DNA of 9,206 nucleotides, from contig CAJFPI010000108.1 of the NCBI GenBank assembly GCA_904398675.1, forward strand, positions 1 to 9,206, written 5' to 3'. The translations under genes and the position numbers were made by a program. The notes under the pieces were generated by a model, which saw nothing but the letters and a program-made list of their open reading frames with translations, made no database searches and was not told the origin of the DNA. Of the stretch, positions 6,895 to 9,206 are shown one piece after another (position 1 is the stretch's first letter; every line of letters starts with the position of its first letter). Source of the stretch: an uncultured Oscillospiraceae bacterium. GTDB lineage: Bacteria; Bacillota; Clostridia; Oscillospirales; Oscillospiraceae.

Positions 6895-8368
6895 AACTCA
6901 TCATCTCCTCCACCGTCGCGTTCATGGGAAGCTCCTTGGTAATGGCGCCCTTGCTCATCACCAGGATGCGATCGCTCACTGTCTGTACCTCCTCCAGCTC
7001 GGAGGAGACGAAAATGATACTCCGGCCCTCCTGGGCCAGACTGCGCACCAGGGCATAGATCTCACTTTTGGCGCCCACGTCAATGCCCCGGGTGGGCTCG
7101 TCCATCAAAATGATGGAGCTGTGGGCGGCCAGCCACTTGGCGATGACCACCTTTTGCTGGTTGCCGCCGCTGAGAGAGCCGGTGAGGCTGCCGGGACCGC
7201 TGGCCTTCAGGCGCAGCTTTTGCCTCATCTCCTCCACCGTTTTTCTCCGGCGGGCCACGCTTAAAATTCCCAGGCGGGAGTAGCGCTCCATACATGCGTA
7301 GATCTCGTTGTCCTCCACGCTCATCTTCAGCAGCAGTCCCTCTCCCTTGCGGTCCTCCGACAGATAGGCGATGCCCAGTTTCACCGCCCGGGCTGGGGTG
7401 AGGCCATGACAGGCCTTCCCCCTGACCAAGATCTCGCCCTGTTCCGGGGTATAGGCCCCGAAGATGGTCTTGAGCAGCTCGGTGCGCCCCGCCCCCACCA
7501 GGCCCGCAATGCCAAGCACCTCCCCCTGGTGGAGCTGGATGCTCACATCCCGCAGCCGCTTGTCCAGACAAAGTCCCCTCGTCTCCAGCACCACGGGGCC
7601 CAGCTCCTTGTGCTCCTGCTCCAGCAGCACTGCCGGTTTGACGCTGAGCATCATGTCCACAAGCTGATCTTTACCGGTAATCTGGCCGCGCTCCAGGGTG
7701 CCGATGAGCACTCCGTCCCGCAGCACCGTCACCCGGTCGGAGATCTCCAGTACCTCGTCCAGACGGTGGGAGATAAAGATGATGCTCACTCCAGAGTCCC
7801 GGATACGCTGGATAACTTTGAACAGCCCCAGCGTCTCCTCACCCGTGAGGGAGGCGGTGGGCTCGTCCATGATGACAACCTCCGTATTTTTTACCAGCGC
7901 CCGCACGATCTCCACCAGCTGCTGCTGGGCAATGGACAGCTCCCGGATTTTTTGGCGTCCCCGGATGTCCGGGCTAAGCATGGCAATTGCCTCGTCTGCC
8001 ATGTCGTACAGCTTGCCCCAGTTGATGAATCCCATTTTTTGGGGAAACTGTCCGTAGAAAATATTTTCCGCCACGCTGAGATCCGGGAAGAGCTTGAGCT
8101 CTTGGTGGATCATGGCAATGCCGTTGTCCAGCGCGGAGGTAGGGGACGTGATGCGCACAGGCTTGCCGTTGCGCAGGATGTGCCCGCTGTCCATTGTCAG
8201 ACCTCCGGAGAGCACATTCATCAAGGTGGATTTGCCCGATCCATTTTGTCCGATGAGCGCGTGAATCTCCCCCTTTTTCAGGTTGAAATCCACATGATCC
8301 AGGGCGTGGGTGCCGGGGAACTGCTTGTCAATTCCCACCATTTCCAGAAGATAGGTCTCTTCGGCCAC
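6884..8368 (-). CDS. Sugar ABC transporter ATP-binding protein with two ATPase domains (RbsA/MglA-like)
   Basis: A 494-residue peripheral membrane ATPase that powers the importer; CUT2 systems use one polypeptide with two nucleotide-binding domains. Domain 1 has Walker A GQNGSGKST (residues 40-48), Q-loop Gln89, signature LSIAQQQ (144-150), Walker B VVIMDEP (164-170) and switch His201. Domain 2 has the degenerate Walker A GLVGAGRTEL (289-298), YLSEDRKGEG (335-344), signature LSGGNQQ (399-405) and Walker B IILMDEP (419-425). Its switch histidine is replaced by Ser in VSSELEE, which is normal for domain 2 of this family. The start is GTG at 8368, because AAGGAGG lies 6 bases upstream and the protein then begins at the family position. 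Reading further upstream in the same frame only gives low-complexity sequence over the binding-protein gene. The gene ends inside the start of the permease gene. Confidence 0.97.
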   Translation of the reverse strand: MAEETYLLEMVGIDKQFPGTHALDHVDFNLKKGEIHALIGQNGSGKSTLMNVLSGGLTMDSGHILRNGKPVRITSPTSALDNGIAMIHQELKLFPDLSVAENIFYGQFPQKMGFINWGKLYDMADEAIAMLSPDIRGRQKIRELSIAQQQLVEIVRALVKNTEVVIMDEPTASLTGEETLGLFKVIQRIRDSGVSIIFISHRLDEVLEISDRVTVLRDGVLIGTLERGQITGKDQLVDMMLSVKPAVLLEQEHKELGPVVLETRGLCLDKRLRDVSIQLHQGEVLGIAGLVGAGRTELLKTIFGAYTPEQGEILVRGKACHGLTPARAVKLGIAYLSEDRKGEGLLLKMSVEDNEIYACMERYSRLGILSVARRRKTVEEMRQKLRLKASGPGSLTGSLSGGNQQKVVIAKWLAAHSSIILMDEPTRGIDVGAKSEIYALVRSLAQEGRSIIFVSSELEEVQTVSDRILVMSKGAITKELPMNATVEEMMSYAV

Positions 8369-8374
8369 ATGCCT

Positions 8375-8381
8375 CCTCCTT
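8375..8381 (-). promoter_or_regulatory. Ribosome binding site that fixes the GTG start of the ATPase gene
   Basis: The minus strand reads AAGGAGG, a near-perfect Shine-Dalgarno, 6 bases before GTG at 8368. An ATG two bases upstream (8370) is out of frame with the ATPase, so the GTG is the real start. Confidence 0.75.
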
Positions 8382-8398
8382 TCTGCCTTGGTATCGGG

Positions 8399-8424
8399 GG
8401 CGGAGGCGCTGCCGCTCCTCCGCC
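8399..8424 (-). other. Intercistronic hairpin between binding-protein and ATPase genes
   Basis: GGCGGAGG and CCTCCGCC form a perfect 8-bp GC-rich stem with a 10-base loop that can add two more pairs. On the minus strand it is followed by CCCGATACC, not a U-tract. It lies 20 bases after the binding-protein stop codon. Hairpins here commonly protect the 3' end of the highly expressed binding-protein message or limit read-through into the ATPase; that role is inferred. Confidence 0.6.
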
Positions 8425-8444
8425 GCTCCCTTGTGCAGAACCGC

Positions 8445-9206
8445 TCAGTCGTTGTGCAGATTCTTGTAGATGTCGTACTCGGCGGCGTTCTCCGTGGTGA
8501 TCTGGATGGTCTCCAGCTCAATGAGCTGCCCCATATCGTAGCTGGCGGTATCCGCAGCATAGGCCAGGTACTCCTGTACTGCCCGGCGGCCGAACTCCGG
8601 GGTATTCTGGCCGTAGGCACAGGAGAGGGACATGTGGCCCTCGGCCAGCAGATCCGCCTCGGCCTGCAGGCCGTCCACGTCCACCACACAGATGGAATTG
8701 GTGTCGATGCCCAGGTTCTCCATGGCGGCATAGGCGGCGGGGATGCCGAAGCCGTTGAAGCAGAGGATCGCCTTGGCGTCGGGACAGGCCTGGAGCATGT
8801 TCTCGATGGCGGTGGTGCAGGCAGCCACGGAGTTCTCCGTCACCATAACCTCGTTGGCGATGGTTACGTCAGGGTACTGAGCAATCACGTCCTTATAACC
8901 GTTGATTCGATCCACTACGTCGGAAGTCTGCATGCCGTTGAGGATGAGCACGTTTCCCTCCCCGCCAATCTGCTCCATGGCGAACTCAGCGGCCTGACTG
9001 GCGGCGGTGTAATCGTCCGACTTGATGGTACAGACGATCTCATAGTCCCCCTCGTCCAGCTCAGAGGAGATGACCACCACGGGGATGCCTGCCTCGTTGG
9101 CCAGGGTGACGCCCTCAATGCTTCCGGCCGGGTCGTTGGGGGTCAGGAAAATCACGTCCACGCCCTGCGTGATGAAGTTCTCAATGATGGCAATCTCGCT
9201 GGACAT
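8445..9206 (-). CDS. Sugar ABC transporter substrate-binding protein (RbsB-like), N-terminus cut by the window edge
   Basis: The C-terminal 253 residues of a type I periplasmic-binding-protein-fold lipoprotein or secreted protein that captures the substrate outside the membrane and delivers it to the permease. Family features are the opening stretch ENFITQGVDVIFLTPND, then GIPVVVISSEL, the hinge region LNGMQTSDVVDRINGYKD, the second-domain stretch CFNGFGIPAAYAAMENLG followed by VVDVDGLQAEADLL, and the C-terminal AYGQNTPEFGRRAVQEYL. Relatives are about 320-370 residues, so the signal peptide and first part of domain 1 are missing. The Met at the window edge is internal rather than a start, because no signal peptide or first beta-strand precedes the family match. 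It stands first in the visible operon, and the main promoter must lie upstream, outside the window. Confidence 0.93.
   Translation of the reverse strand: MSSEIAIIENFITQGVDVIFLTPNDPAGSIEGVTLANEAGIPVVVISSELDEGDYEIVCTIKSDDYTAASQAAEFAMEQIGGEGNVLILNGMQTSDVVDRINGYKDVIAQYPDVTIANEVMVTENSVAACTTAIENMLQACPDAKAILCFNGFGIPAAYAAMENLGIDTNSICVVDVDGLQAEADLLAEGHMSLSCAYGQNTPEFGRRAVQEYLAYAADTASYDMGQLIELETIQITTENAAEYDIYKNLHND

Noticed and set aside
6160..8500. Plus-strand open frames opposite the permease and ATPase genes
   Set aside because: Composition is His/Gln/Gly-rich without recognisable domains; the minus-strand genes explain this region fully.
8369..8731. Extension of the ATPase reading frame upstream of 8368, adding about 120 residues
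   Set aside because: The added protein is rich in Arg, Pro, Ser and Thr with no family match, overlaps the well-supported binding-protein gene in another frame, and a strong ribosome site precedes GTG at 8368.
1..9206. Mobile element, CRISPR array, tRNA, rRNA or phage gene
   Set aside because: No spaced repeat series, cloverleaf, transposase or integrase motif was seen; the window is filled by one metabolic operon.

Overview
The window is a single catabolic gene cluster, with every convincing gene on the minus strand, so transcription runs from high to low coordinates. High GC content, strong purine-rich Shine-Dalgarno sequences (AAGGAGG, GAGGAG), occasional GTG and TTG starts, and the protein families present suggest a GC-rich Firmicute, probably a gut Clostridia/Oscillospiraceae-type bacterium. 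That assignment is inference; no rRNA or other taxonomic marker is present.

Layout in transcription order: (1) a CUT2-type (ribose-class) sugar ABC importer, made of a substrate-binding protein truncated by the window edge (9206-8445), a double-ATPase subunit (8368-6884) and a permease (6894-5923); (2) three catabolic enzymes, namely a TIM-barrel sugar-phosphate isomerase/epimerase (5849-4914), a Gfo/Idh/MocA NAD(P)-dependent oxidoreductase (4887-3850) and an N-acyl-D-amino-acid-deacylase-type amidohydrolase (3840-2236); (3) an 85-base gap with a good -10 element and repeated sequence, the only convincing internal promoter; (4) a HutC-type GntR regulator with a UTRA effector domain (2150-1425), a UPF0309-like SIS sugar isomerase (1368-640) and the first two-thirds of a ribokinase-family kinase (621-1, running off the window).

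Read together, the cluster looks like a pathway that imports a sugar-like compound, oxidises or epimerises it, hydrolyses an amide-type bond, and phosphorylates and isomerises the product, under control of a GntR repressor that senses a pathway metabolite. The amidohydrolase within a sugar operon, and a kinase lacking the usual ribose-contacting Asn and Asp, argue against plain ribose. An N-acylated or amide-linked sugar derivative fits better, but the substrate cannot be read from the sequence.

Three gaps (after the binding protein, after the permease and after the regulator) hold strong hairpins without a following U-tract. These suggest mRNA processing or stabilisation that tunes the expression ratio of the parts. 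No mobile element, CRISPR array, tRNA or rRNA was seen, and no stretch over 300 bases lacks a gene.
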